64,000 bases of DNA from Clostridium ganghwense (GTDB lineage Bacteria; Bacillota; Clostridia; Clostridiales; Clostridiaceae), in NCBI RefSeq assembly GCF_026735165.1, contig NZ_JAPQES010000001.1, forward strand, positions 1,240,001 through 1,304,000, read 5' to 3'. Position numbers and translations under genes: made by a program. Below are positions 35,235-45,069 of this stretch, piece after piece (the first letter of the stretch is position 1; every line of letters starts with the position of its first letter). The notes beneath the pieces were generated by a model. It made no database searches, was not told the DNA's origin, and saw nothing but the letters and a program-made list of their open reading frames with translations.

Positions 35235-37257
35235 CTATCTTGAACATTTTCACTGCCTCAGACATATCTTGTACCATTTCTTCAAGTTTACCTACAGAGC
35301 CAGCTAACTCTTGCATTGCTGCTGATTGTTCTTCTGTTGAAGCTGATACTTCTTCTGATGATGCTGCTGTTTCTTCTGCCACTGCTGAAACATTTTGCAT
35401 ATCATTGATAACTTCTTCTTTATTACTATTCATGTTTACCAAAGCTTTATTTACATTTTCTATTTTCAATGCAATATTGTCTATATTTTGAGATACACTT
35501 TCAAAAATATCTCCTGTTTCATCAACAGCTTCAGCTTGTTCTTTTACAACATTTTTCACATTTGAAACAATATCTACTGCATCATTGGTTTTGTTCTGTA
35601 TACCAATTATTATTTTTTCTATTTCTTTTGCAGATTCTGATGATTGCTCAGCAAGCTTTCTTACCTCTTCTGCTACTACAGCAAAGCCTTTTCCCGCTTC
35701 TCCTGCTCTAGCCGCTTCTATAGCTGCATTTAAGGCAAGAAGATTAGTTTGTTCTGCTATACTGCTTATAGCTTCTATGATAGCTCCTATATTAGCTGAA
35801 CTTACTTTAAGCTCGTCCATAATCACATATACTTTTTCAACTTCTTGATCGTTTTGCTCTGTTTTATCAAAAAGATTTCTAACTATTTGTTTTGAATTCT
35901 TATTTATATTTACTATGTCATCTGAATTAGCTTTCATATCTTGAGAATAGGAATTTAAATTCTCTATTTCATTTCCAAGATTATCAACCTTATCAACCAC
36001 ACTCTCTACATTTTCAGATTGATGTGATGAACCTTGTGCTATTTGCTGTACTGTTTTTGCTACCTCCTCAATAGATAAAGATGTACTCTCCGAAGTTTCC
36101 ACTAAAGTATCTACAGTTGATGATACTATATTCATTGATGAATTTATCTTATTCACAAGCAATCTTATATTTTCTGTCATAGAATTAAAGCTGTTTGATA
36201 AATGTCCAAGTTCATCTTTTGAAACTATATCAGATTTTACTGTTAAATCTCCTTCTGAAGCTTTTTCTATAACTTCAACTAATTTATTAATAGGATTCGT
36301 TATTCCTCTAGAAATTACTATACCTATAGCAATAGACACTATAATGGCTAAAAACGTTATAGCTAAAATACTTTTAAGCATAGTATTTACTGAAGATTTC
36401 ATATCAGATACTTCACAAGTTGATGATATTACCCAATTTACTCCTGGTATAACAGTATAAGATTGTATTTTATCTGTCCCCTTATACTCATATTCTTTAA
36501 CATCAGGTTTAACCTCTTGCCCTTTTTGAACTTCTTCCATTACACTTTTAACTATGGAACTTCCTGTAGGTTTACCTAAAGTATCCTTTTTAGGATGCAT
36601 TAATATTATTCCTGATGAATCAACCAAATAAGTATATCCTGTTGTACCAATTTTAGTTTTACCTATATATTTGGCAAAATAATCTGCATATACTATATTA
36701 CCTACAACACCAATTATCTTACCACTTTCATCTTTAATAGGATTTGCAAACACCACTATTGATCTTCCATCCAATTTTGATATTAAAGTATCACTTACAG
36801 TTACTTCTCCTTGAATAGCTTTTTTAAAATAGTCTCTATCTTTTGCACTTAGCTTTAATCTTTCTTCACTACTACTTGTAACTATAATTCCATTTGTATC
36901 TAAAACCATTAATTGTTCACGTGATTCCAGTGAATTGAATTTTCTTTTTAAAATACCATTTACTTCACTTATTTTTGAAGCATTTTGTGTAAAAAACTCT
37001 TCTCCTAAGTTTTGCTGTCTTAACTTAGCTATTTCAATAATATCTTTATTTAATGATATAACTTCAGCTTCTCTTTTTTCACTAACAATTAATGCATTAA
37101 GAGTTTCCCCATCTTGTTTACTAATATCTAATAATCTTTGTCTACTTTCATTCATGATAGTTTTTGAACTAAAAACATATGCTAATGCACTTGTAATGAT
37201 TAACGATATAGTTACTAATATTGCAATCATAAACGGTAATTTCTTTTTAATACTCAT
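35230..37257 (-). CDS. Methyl-accepting chemotaxis protein, dCache sensor (first copy)
   Basis: 675 aa. Membrane helix 1 (about 8-29), an extracellular dCache domain (about 35-285: [13 protein letters not shown], then [11 protein letters not shown] and [16 protein letters not shown]), helix 2 (about 292-315), HAMP (about 315-368), and a cytoplasmic signalling rod with the hairpin tip [16 protein letters not shown]. It should report an external ligand to CheA/CheW. It is about as long as, and closely similar to, the copy at 41898-43922. ATG 37257 has AAAGGAGG 12 bases upstream. Promoter at 37376-37404. Confidence 0.93.
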   Translation of the reverse strand: MSIKKKLPFMIAILVTISLIITSALAYVFSSKTIMNESRQRLLDISKQDGETLNALIVSEKREAEVISLNKDIIEIAKLRQQNLGEEFFTQNASKISEVNGILKRKFNSLESREQLMVLDTNGIIVTSSSEERLKLSAKDRDYFKKAIQGEVTVSDTLISKLDGRSIVVFANPIKDESGKIIGVVGNIVYADYFAKYIGKTKIGTTGYTYLVDSSGIILMHPKKDTLGKPTGSSIVKSVMEEVQKGQEVKPDVKEYEYKGTDKIQSYTVIPGVNWVISSTCEVSDMKSSVNTMLKSILAITFLAIIVSIAIGIVISRGITNPINKLVEVIEKASEGDLTVKSDIVSKDELGHLSNSFNSMTENIRLLVNKINSSMNIVSSTVDTLVETSESTSLSIEEVAKTVQQIAQGSSHQSENVESVVDKVDNLGNEIENLNSYSQDMKANSDDIVNINKNSKQIVRNLFDKTEQNDQEVEKVYVIMDELKVSSANIGAIIEAISSIAEQTNLLALNAAIEAARAGEAGKGFAVVAEEVRKLAEQSSESAKEIEKIIIGIQNKTNDAVDIVSNVKNVVKEQAEAVDETGDIFESVSQNIDNIALKIENVNKALVNMNSNKEEVINDMQNVSAVAEETAASSEEVSASTEEQSAAMQELAGSVGKLEEMVQDMSEAVKMFKIE

Positions 37258-37375
37258 ATATACTCTTATCCTCCTTTGTTAATTTTTCAATTAAAATTTC
37301 AATTAAATTCTAATTTGTTTGAGAATTTTTTCACAAAATATTACTTTTTTCCATGTACCAATATTATTTTTGTTT

Positions 37376-37404
37376 ATATTATTACTATTATCGTGTATTG
37401 TCAA
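37376..37404 (-). promoter_or_regulatory. Promoter of the first chemoreceptor gene
   Basis: Minus strand TTGACA (37404-37399), 17 bases, TAATAT (37381-37376). The rest of the 370-bp gap (37258-37627) is very AT-rich and shows no gene; a 62-codon plus-strand frame there is low complexity. Confidence 0.65.
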
Positions 37405-37627
37405 TAAAATTTAACTTTTTCTTCTTTCTTTTTTTTACTTTTAATTTACAATTTTTGGTTTTTTATTTTAATAATCAAATATTTTATATTGTAAATTTTG
37501 TTAAAAACATAACAATTTTTTCGTTAAATTATATTAAATAACATCTTTGTTTTAAATCATCTTGTCTTATTTTCGTCTATCCATTAATATAAATAGGAAG
37601 TATTATGTTTTCAGAAAGGGAAATATT

Positions 37628-38977
37628 ATGTTTAATAAAAATACAATTAAGGACGTTCTATCTCTTGCTCTACCTGCAGTTGGAGAAATGACTTTATACA
37701 TGATGATATGGGTGTTTGACACAATGATGGTAGGAAAGTATGGTGGAAGAGTTGCCGTAAGTGCTGTGGGCTTAAGCTCTGAAATTTTATATACCTTTAT
37801 CAATATATTTATATCTGTGGGTATTTCTGTTGGAATTACATCATTAGTGTCACGAAGATTTGGTGCTAAACAATATGATTCTGCTGAAGAATATGCATCT
37901 GTAGGCTTTTTTATAGGAATTATTATTTCTTTATTTATATCTATAATAATGTTTGTTTTTTCAAAACACATTCTTACACTGGCACAAGCTAAAGATGATG
38001 TTATAAACCTTGGGGTTACCTATATGAGAATCATTTCCTTTGGCCTTTTCTTTAATATGCTAACAAGCATGTTTAACGGAATTGTTAGAGGTTATGGAAA
38101 TACCAAAACCCCCCTTTTAATATCTGCACTTATAAATGTAGTAAATCTTAGCTTAGATTGGATTTTAATATTCGGTAGATTTGGATTTCCAGAACTAGGG
38201 GTAAAAGGAGCGGCTATTGCTACATCCACAGCACAAATAACCGGTTTTATATTTGCAATAATTTATATGTTAAGAAAATCCAAAATTAAGATTAGAATTA
38301 AATATATAAAATCTTTAAATAAGAATAAGTTAAAACAACTATTAAAACTAGCTATTCCTTCTTCAATGCAGGAAGGAGCATTCTCCATAAGCAGACTTTT
38401 AAACACATTTATGATAATGCATATAGGTGCTACTGCATTCGCTGCTAATCAAATAACCACCACAATTGAATCAGTATCCTTTATGCCTGGATGGGGCTTT
38501 GGTGTGGCTGCAACTACTTTAGTTGGACATAAAATAGGAGAAAAAAATTATAAAAAAGCAAAAGAATATGCTTTTACATGCACATTTCTTGGTGCATTAT
38601 TTATGGCTTTATGTGCATTATTTTTCTTAGTTTGTCCAGAATTCTTAATAAAGTTATTTATCACTAATACTGAAAAAGAAGTAATACGAATTGGAATCTT
38701 GTGTCTCATGGTGGCTTCTGTTGAGCAAATTCCTATGGGAATTTCTCTTATTCTTGGTGGAGCACTAAAAGGATCTGGTGATACCAAAACTCCATTTAAG
38801 GTTTCTTTCGTTTCCAGCTGGTTAATAAGACTTCCTTTAATGTTCTATTTTATATATGTACTAAAAGTATCTGTAGTATATGTATGGTGGGTAACAGCTA
38901 TTCAATGGATATTTGAAGGAGTAACCATGTTTATCTTGTTCAAGAGAAAATTTAAGCATATAAAAGAAAGCATATAG
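37628..38977 (+). CDS. MATE-family exporter (second)
   Basis: 449 aa, 12 predicted helices. N-half: LSLALPAVGEMTLYMMIWVFD, then NGIVRGYGNTKTPLL. C-half: LLKLAIPSSMQEGAFSI, then LGGALKGSGDTKTPF. Drug or metabolite antiporter; substrate unknown. A longer frame begins 22 codons upstream without a ribosome binding site; AAAGGG stands seven bases before ATG 37628. It is not linked to a regulator, unlike the MATE gene at 32493. Confidence 0.93.
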   Translation: MFNKNTIKDVLSLALPAVGEMTLYMMIWVFDTMMVGKYGGRVAVSAVGLSSEILYTFINIFISVGISVGITSLVSRRFGAKQYDSAEEYASVGFFIGIIISLFISIIMFVFSKHILTLAQAKDDVINLGVTYMRIISFGLFFNMLTSMFNGIVRGYGNTKTPLLISALINVVNLSLDWILIFGRFGFPELGVKGAAIATSTAQITGFIFAIIYMLRKSKIKIRIKYIKSLNKNKLKQLLKLAIPSSMQEGAFSISRLLNTFMIMHIGATAFAANQITTTIESVSFMPGWGFGVAATTLVGHKIGEKNYKKAKEYAFTCTFLGALFMALCALFFLVCPEFLIKLFITNTEKEVIRIGILCLMVASVEQIPMGISLILGGALKGSGDTKTPFKVSFVSSWLIRLPLMFYFIYVLKVSVVYVWWVTAIQWIFEGVTMFILFKRKFKHIKESI

Positions 38978-39000
38978 TATCCTCCCAATACTATATGCTT
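38968..39000. terminator. Terminator of the second MATE gene
   Basis: A 13-bp stem AAGCATATAGTAT/ATACTATATGCTT; the MATE stop is inside the left arm and a short T-tract follows. Shares the GCATATA-type stem with 20373-20418 and 31927-32013. Confidence 0.85.
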
Positions 39001-39002
39001 CT

Positions 39003-39257
39003 TTACTTTAACAACTTTTTTATAGTAACAATAACAACCTTATTGAAGTTTAAATCTATAGTTTTCTTATAACCAATAACTACTTTTTCATTATTTTTTC
39101 TTTTAGTCTTAGTCATAATTTCTAAATTAGTTTTTAACTCTCTTTCCATTGATATGCTTTGAGACTTTATGCTCATAACTCCAATAATAGCAACTAAAAC
39201 TATTATCCGGGCAACTGATTTAAAAATTCTTTTATTCAAATAATCCCCCACTCTCAT
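39003..39257 (-). CDS. Small single-helix membrane protein, doubtful
   Basis: 84 aa: one hydrophobic helix (about 14-30, SVARIIVLVAIIGVMSI) and a basic soluble tail. It lies 25 bp downstream of the ABC permease gene and would be the last gene of that operon. Two starts are possible: ATG 39257 (weak GGGAAT) or TTG 39239 (GGGGG five bases upstream). Function unknown. Confidence 0.5.
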   Translation of the reverse strand: MRVGDYLNKRIFKSVARIIVLVAIIGVMSIKSQSISMERELKTNLEIMTKTKRKNNEKVVIGYKKTIDLNFNKVVIVTIKKLLK

Positions 39258-39282
39258 ATCTAATTCCCATTAGCAAGTTAGA

Positions 39283-40395
39283 TTATTTATTACTACTAGC
39301 ACAGATTTTAATAGCTTTATTAGATATAAAATATCCTACAACACTCCCTATAACTAAGAAAATACCTATAACAATTTTATTATTATCTGCATATCCCAAA
39401 CCAAATATAGCACTAAGCCAAAGTCCTGAACAAATAGCCACACCATACTTAAATACTGGCTCTAAAGCAGAGAATAAAATTAAGTTTCCGTTCTTTTCAA
39501 AGGCATTTCTCTTATATGCATAAATTGATAGTGCAAAGAATATGCACAGTATTATCAACAAGGCTATAATTTTAAAATTATAGTTATTATAAATGAAATA
39601 ATGATCACCATAATAAGTAAACTCTTTTGAAACTTTATCTTTGCTTACTTCTATCCATTCGGTTCTATTAAAATCATATAAATTCAGCTTTCTAGCTATT
39701 CTATCTATATTTATTATAATTTTATCTTTCCATGATAATCCGGCATAAACTTGTATTAGTGATGAAATTATTGATAGTATAAAAAATGGTACAAATATTA
39801 TAATAACTCCCACTATAGAACCTGTAATGTTCTGTCCCATTAGGGTCTGAACAAAAAATAATATAGTAAAAATAGACATGTACATAAGCATATGAAGCAA
39901 TGACCACTTCAAAACAATACTATAGGAATCTTGAATATATTTAATATTGCTTATATAAAACACTGAAAGTGCAATAAATCCTATAAAGCAACTAATAAAT
40001 ATACTTAGCATACCCATGTACCATTTAGTTACTATTATATCTTTTCTTTTAAAAGGCATAGAAGCTAAAAGCCCATAGGTTTTGTTCTGTCTTTCACTTC
40101 TAAAAAGAACAACAACGAGTATAACCAAGCAGCCTATCATAAAAACACTAAACATTTCATTATCATGACCTAATAAAGCCTGATTAAACCAATACTTTAT
40201 ATGTAATGGAAAATCTTTTGTTGCTATTGGTATATCGCAATATTTTCCATCAGCTTCAATCTCTTTAATCCATTTTAAATGGCTCATAACATTCATTATC
40301 TTTGTAAAGAATATACCTAAAGTCATAAGTAATGTAATCCATCTTACACTTTTCCATTCCTTATAAACTAAAGGATTACGCCAAAATCTTTTCAT
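39283..40395 (-). CDS. ABC-2 type permease of a YtrA-controlled exporter
   Basis: 370 aa, about seven membrane helices. The start NPLVYKEWKSVRWIT and the motif YGLLASMPFKRKDIIVTKW are typical of ABC-2 permeases (YtrC/YtrD type). A large external loop lies between helices 1 and 2. Its start overlaps the end of the ATPase gene by 20 bases, so translation is coupled. Substrate unknown; Ytr-type systems respond to cell-wall antibiotics in Bacillus. Confidence 0.85.
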   Translation of the reverse strand: MKRFWRNPLVYKEWKSVRWITLLMTLGIFFTKIMNVMSHLKWIKEIEADGKYCDIPIATKDFPLHIKYWFNQALLGHDNEMFSVFMIGCLVILVVVLFRSERQNKTYGLLASMPFKRKDIIVTKWYMGMLSIFISCFIGFIALSVFYISNIKYIQDSYSIVLKWSLLHMLMYMSIFTILFFVQTLMGQNITGSIVGVIIIFVPFFILSIISSLIQVYAGLSWKDKIIINIDRIARKLNLYDFNRTEWIEVSKDKVSKEFTYYGDHYFIYNNYNFKIIALLIILCIFFALSIYAYKRNAFEKNGNLILFSALEPVFKYGVAICSGLWLSAIFGLGYADNNKIVIGIFLVIGSVVGYFISNKAIKICASSNK

Positions 40396-41272
40396 TCTTT
40401 TTTCCCTCCTCCATAGAATAAATAAACATATCCTCTAAGCTCAAATCAATTTCTTCTACAAACATAGCTCCATGACTAAGAAGTTTTTGTTCCAACTCCT
40501 TAGAATAATTCTTTGTAATAATATAATTAACCCTTCCTAATTTTTCTACAGTCATAATCTCATTCCAAGAAGAAAAGTCTGCTGAAACTTTATCTTTAAA
40601 TACTACTTGAAGCTTTTTAATACTGTCCTTCATAGCTTCTATATTATTTATATATTTTATTTCTCCCTTGTCCATTATGGCAATGCTATCGCAAATTCGC
40701 TCTAAATCATTTAAATGATGAGAAGAAATAAATATAGTTGTATTTCTTTCAGCTACCTCTTCCATTAAGATGCTCATAAGCTTTTTCTTAATAATAGGAT
40801 CTAACCCTGATGTTGGTTCATCTAAAATTAAAACTTCTGGTTGAATACTTAAATTAAGCATCAAAGATACTCTCATTTTCATTCCCTTTGAAAGTTCCCT
40901 TATTCTTTTTTCTTCTGAAATCCGAAAAATTTTATTAAGCTCTTTAAATCTTTCTAAAGAAAAGTTAGTATAAGTCATTTTATAAAACTCAACTAATTCT
41001 TTTATTTTAAAAGAAGAAAAATATTGATTTTGGTCTGCCACATATCCTATTTTTTGTTTTACATCTGAATTTTCAAAAACCTCTTGACCATTTATTTTGA
41101 TTTCTCCTTCATCTGCTTTATAAATTCCTGTTAAGCATTTGATTAAAGTAGTCTTTCCTGCTCCGTTTTCTCCAATTAATCCAAATATGCTTCCCTTCTC
41201 TACTTTTAGATTTATATCCTTTAATATCTGCTCATCTCCTAAATTCTTACATAAGCTACTTATTTCTATCAT
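40376..41272 (-). CDS. ABC transporter ATP-binding protein (YtrB type)
   Basis: 298 aa. Walker A GENGAGKTT (about 36-44), Q-loop YVADQNQ, signature LSKGMKMRVS, Walker B VLILDEPTSGLD and H-loop SSHH; a C-terminal domain of about 80 residues follows. Energises the permease encoded next. It starts four bases after the GntR stop. The start codon ATG 41272 overlaps the regulator's end region. Confidence 0.93.
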   Translation of the reverse strand: MIEISSLCKNLGDEQILKDINLKVEKGSIFGLIGENGAGKTTLIKCLTGIYKADEGEIKINGQEVFENSDVKQKIGYVADQNQYFSSFKIKELVEFYKMTYTNFSLERFKELNKIFRISEEKRIRELSKGMKMRVSLMLNLSIQPEVLILDEPTSGLDPIIKKKLMSILMEEVAERNTTIFISSHHLNDLERICDSIAIMDKGEIKYINNIEAMKDSIKKLQVVFKDKVSADFSSWNEIMTVEKLGRVNYIITKNYSKELEQKLLSHGAMFVEEIDLSLEDMFIYSMEEGKKNEKILA

Positions 41273-41276
41273 ATAC

Positions 41277-41654
41277 TCACTCCCTTAATTCTTTATAAAC
41301 TTCTTCTAATAAATTAATAACTTTATCCTTCTCCATCCCCATATAGTGAGCTTCTATTACTATATTTTTCATCTGTTTTTTAAGCACTTCTAATTTATCT
41401 TTATCAATCTTTGCTTCATAATTACTAGCAACATAAGTACCTTTTCCTCTTATAGTTTCAATAGCTTTCTGTCTTTCCAGTTCTTTATATGCTTTACTGA
41501 TAGTATTAGGATTAGTTGTAAGAATAGCTGACAATTCTCTAACAGAAGGTAATTTATCTCCGGGCTGCAAAATACCTTTTATAATATTTTCCTTTATCCC
41601 ATCTACAACCTGTTCATAAATAGGTTTGCTGCTTCTACTATCTATATTAATCAA
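41277..41654 (-). CDS. GntR-family regulator of YtrA type
   Basis: 125 aa. Winged helix 1-75 (KPIYEQVVDGIKENIIKG, then LPSVRELSAILTTNPNTISKAYKELE, RGKGTYVA) and the short helical tail (about 80-125) that defines the YtrA subfamily. First gene of the operon with ATPase and permease. Its operator AGTGTA-N13-TACACT lies just after the -10 box (41687-41711), the expected site for an autorepressor of this family. AGGAGGT before the ATG. Confidence 0.93.
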   Translation of the reverse strand: MINIDSRSSKPIYEQVVDGIKENIIKGILQPGDKLPSVRELSAILTTNPNTISKAYKELERQKAIETIRGKGTYVASNYEAKIDKDKLEVLKKQMKNIVIEAHYMGMEKDKVINLLEEVYKELRE

Positions 41655-41686
41655 AGTTACACCTCCTAACTGTATTACGTGTATTA

Positions 41687-41711
41687 AGTGTATTAGTTTA
41701 AGTAGTACACT
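41687..41711 (-). promoter_or_regulatory. YtrA-type operator
   Basis: AGTGTA (41687-41692), 13 bases, TACACT (41706-41711): a perfect inverted repeat matching the operator form known for YtrA-family GntR regulators. Two extra TGTATTA copies lie next to it at 41671-41685. Confidence 0.85.
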
Positions 41712-41714
41712 TAT

Positions 41715-41743
41715 AATATAGTCCGTTTTAGATTATTTGTCAA
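41715..41743 (-). promoter_or_regulatory. Promoter of the ytr-type operon
   Basis: Minus strand TTGACA (41743-41738), 17 bases, TATATT (41720-41715). The operator begins three bases downstream, so repressor binding would block initiation. Confidence 0.85.
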
Positions 41744-41789
41744 TATATAGATAATAGAAATTTTGTTATAGTTGAGTTTAAACATTAAA

Positions 41790-41858
41790 AAAGCTCTCCA
41801 ATTTATAAAAAATTAGAGAACTTTCTTTTTACTTACTAAGAAATTAGAATTTCTTAGT
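41790..41858 (-). terminator. Tandem hairpins ending the second chemoreceptor gene
   Basis: The first hairpin met by RNA polymerase is ACTAAGAAATT/AATTTCTTAGT (41858-41835). The second is a 15-bp stem with two G-U pairs (41824-41810 with 41804-41790), followed by a run of T. The second is the rho-independent terminator. Confidence 0.85.
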
Positions 41859-41897
41859 GAAGTGAACCGTCTTTATAGCAATATATACTTTGTTTTT

Positions 41898-43922
41898 TTA
41901 TATTTTAAAAATATTTACTGCTGCTGATAATTCTTGTACCATTGAATCAAGATGTGTAACAGAACCTGCTAGTTCTTGTATAGATGCTGCCTGTTCTTCT
42001 GTAGATGCAGACATTTGTTGTGAAGATGCAGCTGTTTCTTCTGAAACTGCTGAAACATTTTGTAATCCTTCAACAACTTTTTCTTTATCTTTGTTCATAT
42101 TTTCTAAAGATTTATTCATATTTTCTATTTTAGTAGTAATATTCTCTATATTATTTGATACGTTTTCAAAAGTTCTTTCAGTTTCATTAACAGCTTCTAT
42201 TTGTTCTCCTGCAACCGTCTTCACATTTGAAACAATGTCAACTGCATTATTTGTTTTATTCTGTATTTCATTTATAATATTTGCTATTTCCTGCACTGAA
42301 TCTGATGATTGTTCAGCAAGTTTTCTAACTTCATCTGCTACAACAGCAAAGCCTTTTCCTGCTTCTCCTGCTCTTGCAGCTTCTATTGCCGCATTTAATG
42401 CAAGAAGGTTTGTTTGTTCAGCAATACCACTTATAGCATCTGTTATAGCTCCTATATTTCCTGAACTTACTTTAAGCTCATCCATAATCACTGATACCTT
42501 ATTTACTTCATTATGGCTTTCTTCCGATTTTTTCAAAAGAATATCAACTATTACTTTAGAATTCTTATTAATTTCTACTATATGCTCTGAATTACCTTTC
42601 ATATCTTTAGAATATAAATTTAAATTCTCTATCTCACTTCCCAACTTATCTACTTTATTTACAACATCTTCTACACTTTCAGATTGAGTTGTAGCTCCTT
42701 CGGCTATTTGTTGTACAGTCTTTGCCACCTCATCAACAGATAAAGATGTGTTTTCTGAGGTATTAACTAAAATACCAGCTGTTGAGGAAACTACTTCTAC
42801 AGATTTATTTATTTGCCCTACAAGTTCTCTCATTTTATTTGTCATTTCATTAAAACTTAAAGACAATTCTCCAAATTCATCCTTTGATTTTATATCACTT
42901 TTTACTGTTAAATCACCCTTAGCTGCTTCTCCCATAAATGCCACAAGTTTATTAATTGGATTTGTAATACTTTTTGAAATCCTACTACCTATAAATATGG
43001 CCAATAATATTGCAATAATTGCTATTATTAAATTAATATTACGCATATTCATTACTACTTCTTCCATATCATTAAGCTCACGAGTAATCATTAATGTCCA
43101 ATTCACATTGGGAATAGCAACATAAGCATGTACTTTTTCTTTCCCTTCGTATGTGTATTTTTCTAGTTTAGGGTCATTATTTTTTCCTTCGTTAGTATTC
43201 TTAACCATTTGTTTATCTTTTTCATTTTCAACTATTTTGGTTATTTGACTCTTATCAGGATGGGACAATATCATTCCTTGTGAATCAACCAAATATGCAA
43301 ATCCAGTTTTTCCTATTTTTACTTGTTTAAGACATTTAGTAAAATAATCTGCATATACTGAATTAACCATAACTCCAATTATATTATCGTTTTCATCTTT
43401 AACAGGTGCAGAGAATACAATAACTCCTTGACCAGTTACTCTTGATACTAATGTATCACTAATATAAGTCCCATTCATCCCATTTATCACGTATTTTCTA
43501 TCTTTTACATGTAAATTTTGTAAATGCTTTTCCTGACTATCTCCTATATCTTCGCCAATTGTATCTACAATAAATAAATGTTCATGATCTTGTAATTCGT
43601 TCATTCTTTCTTTTAGCATTGTATTAACATTATTTATTTCATTTGCATGAGTTACATAAAAACTCTCTTGTAAATTTGTTTGTCTTAATTTACATATCTC
43701 AACTATCTCTTTTCTAGACGCCATAAGCTCTACTTCTTTTTTTTCTCCTTCCATTAAAGCTTGGATAATTTGATTTTCTTCTGCGCAAGTACCTAATAAC
43801 GCTGCATTATTTTGTTCTCTGATGGTTTTGGAACTAAAACTAAATCCTAAAAAACTGGTAACTACTACAACTACAGCTACTAAAACGGCAATCATAATCG
43901 GTAATTTTTTCATTATCTTCAT
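41898..43922 (-). CDS. Methyl-accepting chemotaxis protein, dCache sensor (second copy)
   Basis: 674 aa with the layout of the receptor at 35230-37257. Helix 1 (about 6-27), dCache (about 35-290: [12 protein letters not shown], then [19 protein letters not shown]), helix 2 (about 292-312), HAMP and signalling rod ([16 protein letters not shown]). The cytoplasmic halves of the two copies are nearly the same; the sensor halves differ, so they probably see different ligands. ATG 43922 has AAGGGGA ten bases upstream. Promoter at 43963-43991. Confidence 0.93.
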   Translation of the reverse strand: MKIMKKLPIMIAVLVAVVVVVTSFLGFSFSSKTIREQNNAALLGTCAEENQIIQALMEGEKKEVELMASRKEIVEICKLRQTNLQESFYVTHANEINNVNTMLKERMNELQDHEHLFIVDTIGEDIGDSQEKHLQNLHVKDRKYVINGMNGTYISDTLVSRVTGQGVIVFSAPVKDENDNIIGVMVNSVYADYFTKCLKQVKIGKTGFAYLVDSQGMILSHPDKSQITKIVENEKDKQMVKNTNEGKNNDPKLEKYTYEGKEKVHAYVAIPNVNWTLMITRELNDMEEVVMNMRNINLIIAIIAILLAIFIGSRISKSITNPINKLVAFMGEAAKGDLTVKSDIKSKDEFGELSLSFNEMTNKMRELVGQINKSVEVVSSTAGILVNTSENTSLSVDEVAKTVQQIAEGATTQSESVEDVVNKVDKLGSEIENLNLYSKDMKGNSEHIVEINKNSKVIVDILLKKSEESHNEVNKVSVIMDELKVSSGNIGAITDAISGIAEQTNLLALNAAIEAARAGEAGKGFAVVADEVRKLAEQSSDSVQEIANIINEIQNKTNNAVDIVSNVKTVAGEQIEAVNETERTFENVSNNIENITTKIENMNKSLENMNKDKEKVVEGLQNVSAVSEETAASSQQMSASTEEQAASIQELAGSVTHLDSMVQELSAAVNIFKI

Positions 43923-43962
43923 ATTTATCCATCCCCTTGAATAATAAAGTATTTATTATTAA

Positions 43963-43991
43963 ATTATACATAAAATATCTTTTTTTAACAA
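43963..43991 (-). promoter_or_regulatory. Promoter of the second chemoreceptor gene
   Basis: Minus strand TTGTTA (43991-43986), 17 bases, TATAAT (43968-43963), 41 bases upstream of the start codon. Confidence 0.65.
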
Positions 43992-44042
43992 CTTATTGTA
44001 AGAATTTACACCAAATCCTTTTTTGTGCACCTCAAAATCTTT

Positions 44043-44087
44043 AACCACTTACAATTAAAATTAGCGTTATAGTGGTTCTTTTTTATT
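44043..44087 (+). terminator. Orphan terminator-like hairpin before ddl
   Basis: AACCACT (44043-44049) pairs with AGTGGTT (44071-44077) and is followed by CTTTTTTATTT on the plus strand. No plus-strand gene ends here, so it is either an attenuator in the ddl leader or the end of a small RNA from the 43923-44042 region. Confidence 0.4.
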
Positions 44088-44138
44088 TATATAGAAAAGG
44101 TAAAATGTAATTAAGAATACTTTTGGAGGTAATAAAAA

Positions 44139-45041
44139 ATGATGATTGGAGTTATAATGGGGGGAACCTCCTCAGAAAGAGAAATATCTTTACTAACTGG
44201 TAAAGAGATCATAGAAAATCTTGATAAAGAAAAATATGAAGTTTTACCTATGCCTATAACCACTGGATTTGAACTTATAGACAAGGTTAAATGCATAGAT
44301 TTTGCCTTTATCGCATTACATGGTACCTTTGGAGAAGATGGAAAAGTTCAATCTGTATTGGAAACTATTGATATACCTTATTCAGGCAGCGGCGTTTTAT
44401 CAAGTGCTTTATGTATGGACAAAAATATGAGCAAAAAAATACTAAAAGCTGAGGGAATTAAAACTCCTGATTGGATTATGGTTAAAAGTTTAGAAGATAT
44501 AGATTATAATATATTAGAGAAAATGGAATATCCTTTAGTAATAAAACCTAATTGCGGAGGTTCAAGTATTGGTACTTTTATTGTAAAAGATAATACACAA
44601 GTAGAAAAAACAGTTTGTGAAGCATTAAAATACGATTCAGAAATTGTTATAGAAAAATATATACAAGGCAAAGAACTAACCTGCTGTATTTTAAATGGAG
44701 AAGTTCTGCCTATGATTTCAATTAAACCTAAATCTGAATTTTTTGATTACAGCTCAAAATATGATGCTGGTGGAGCCGAAGAAAAAATTATTGAATTACC
44801 TAGTGAATTAAAGAATAAAGTAGAAGATATAGCAACCAAATGCTGGAATGTATTTAAATGTAGTTCTTATGCTAGAGTTGATATTATATTAAAGGATGAA
44901 GAAATTTTTGTACTTGAAATAAATACCTTACCTGGAATGACTAAAAATAGTCTTTTCCCTAAGAGTGCAAAAGCAAAAGGTATAGGCTTTAGTCAGTTAC
45001 TAGATCATATTATAGAATATTCAATAGAAAAAGAAGATTAA
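44139..45041 (+). CDS. ddl: D-alanine--D-alanine ligase
   Basis: 300 aa ATP-grasp enzyme making the D-Ala-D-Ala dipeptide for peptidoglycan. Visible: the N-terminal [11 protein letters not shown], then [26 protein letters not shown], the ATP-grasp Lys in [12 protein letters not shown], and the metal-binding [20 protein letters not shown]. Normal length. GGAGG precedes the first of two adjacent ATG codons. It is followed after 28 bp by a MocR-type regulator, suggesting control by a PLP-linked amino-acid signal. Confidence 0.95.
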   Translation: MMIGVIMGGTSSEREISLLTGKEIIENLDKEKYEVLPMPITTGFELIDKVKCIDFAFIALHGTFGEDGKVQSVLETIDIPYSGSGVLSSALCMDKNMSKKILKAEGIKTPDWIMVKSLEDIDYNILEKMEYPLVIKPNCGGSSIGTFIVKDNTQVEKTVCEALKYDSEIVIEKYIQGKELTCCILNGEVLPMISIKPKSEFFDYSSKYDAGGAEEKIIELPSELKNKVEDIATKCWNVFKCSSYARVDIILKDEEIFVLEINTLPGMTKNSLFPKSAKAKGIGFSQLLDHIIEYSIEKED

Positions 45042-45069
45042 AAATTAAGTTTGAAATAGAGGTGCTGAA

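Noticed and set aside
35469-35848. Plus-strand frames of 80 and 87 codons (and the 265-codon frame at 41890-42687)
   Set aside because: Antisense to the conserved signalling domains of the two chemoreceptors; open only because of codon bias of the real genes.
37353-37541. 62-codon plus-strand frame
   Set aside because: Almost only Phe, Tyr, Asn and Ile from AT-rich intergenic DNA, no ribosome binding site; it overlaps the promoter of the chemoreceptor gene.
39722-39907. 61-codon minus-strand frame inside the ABC permease gene
   Set aside because: Overlaps the permease in another frame; no ribosome binding site.
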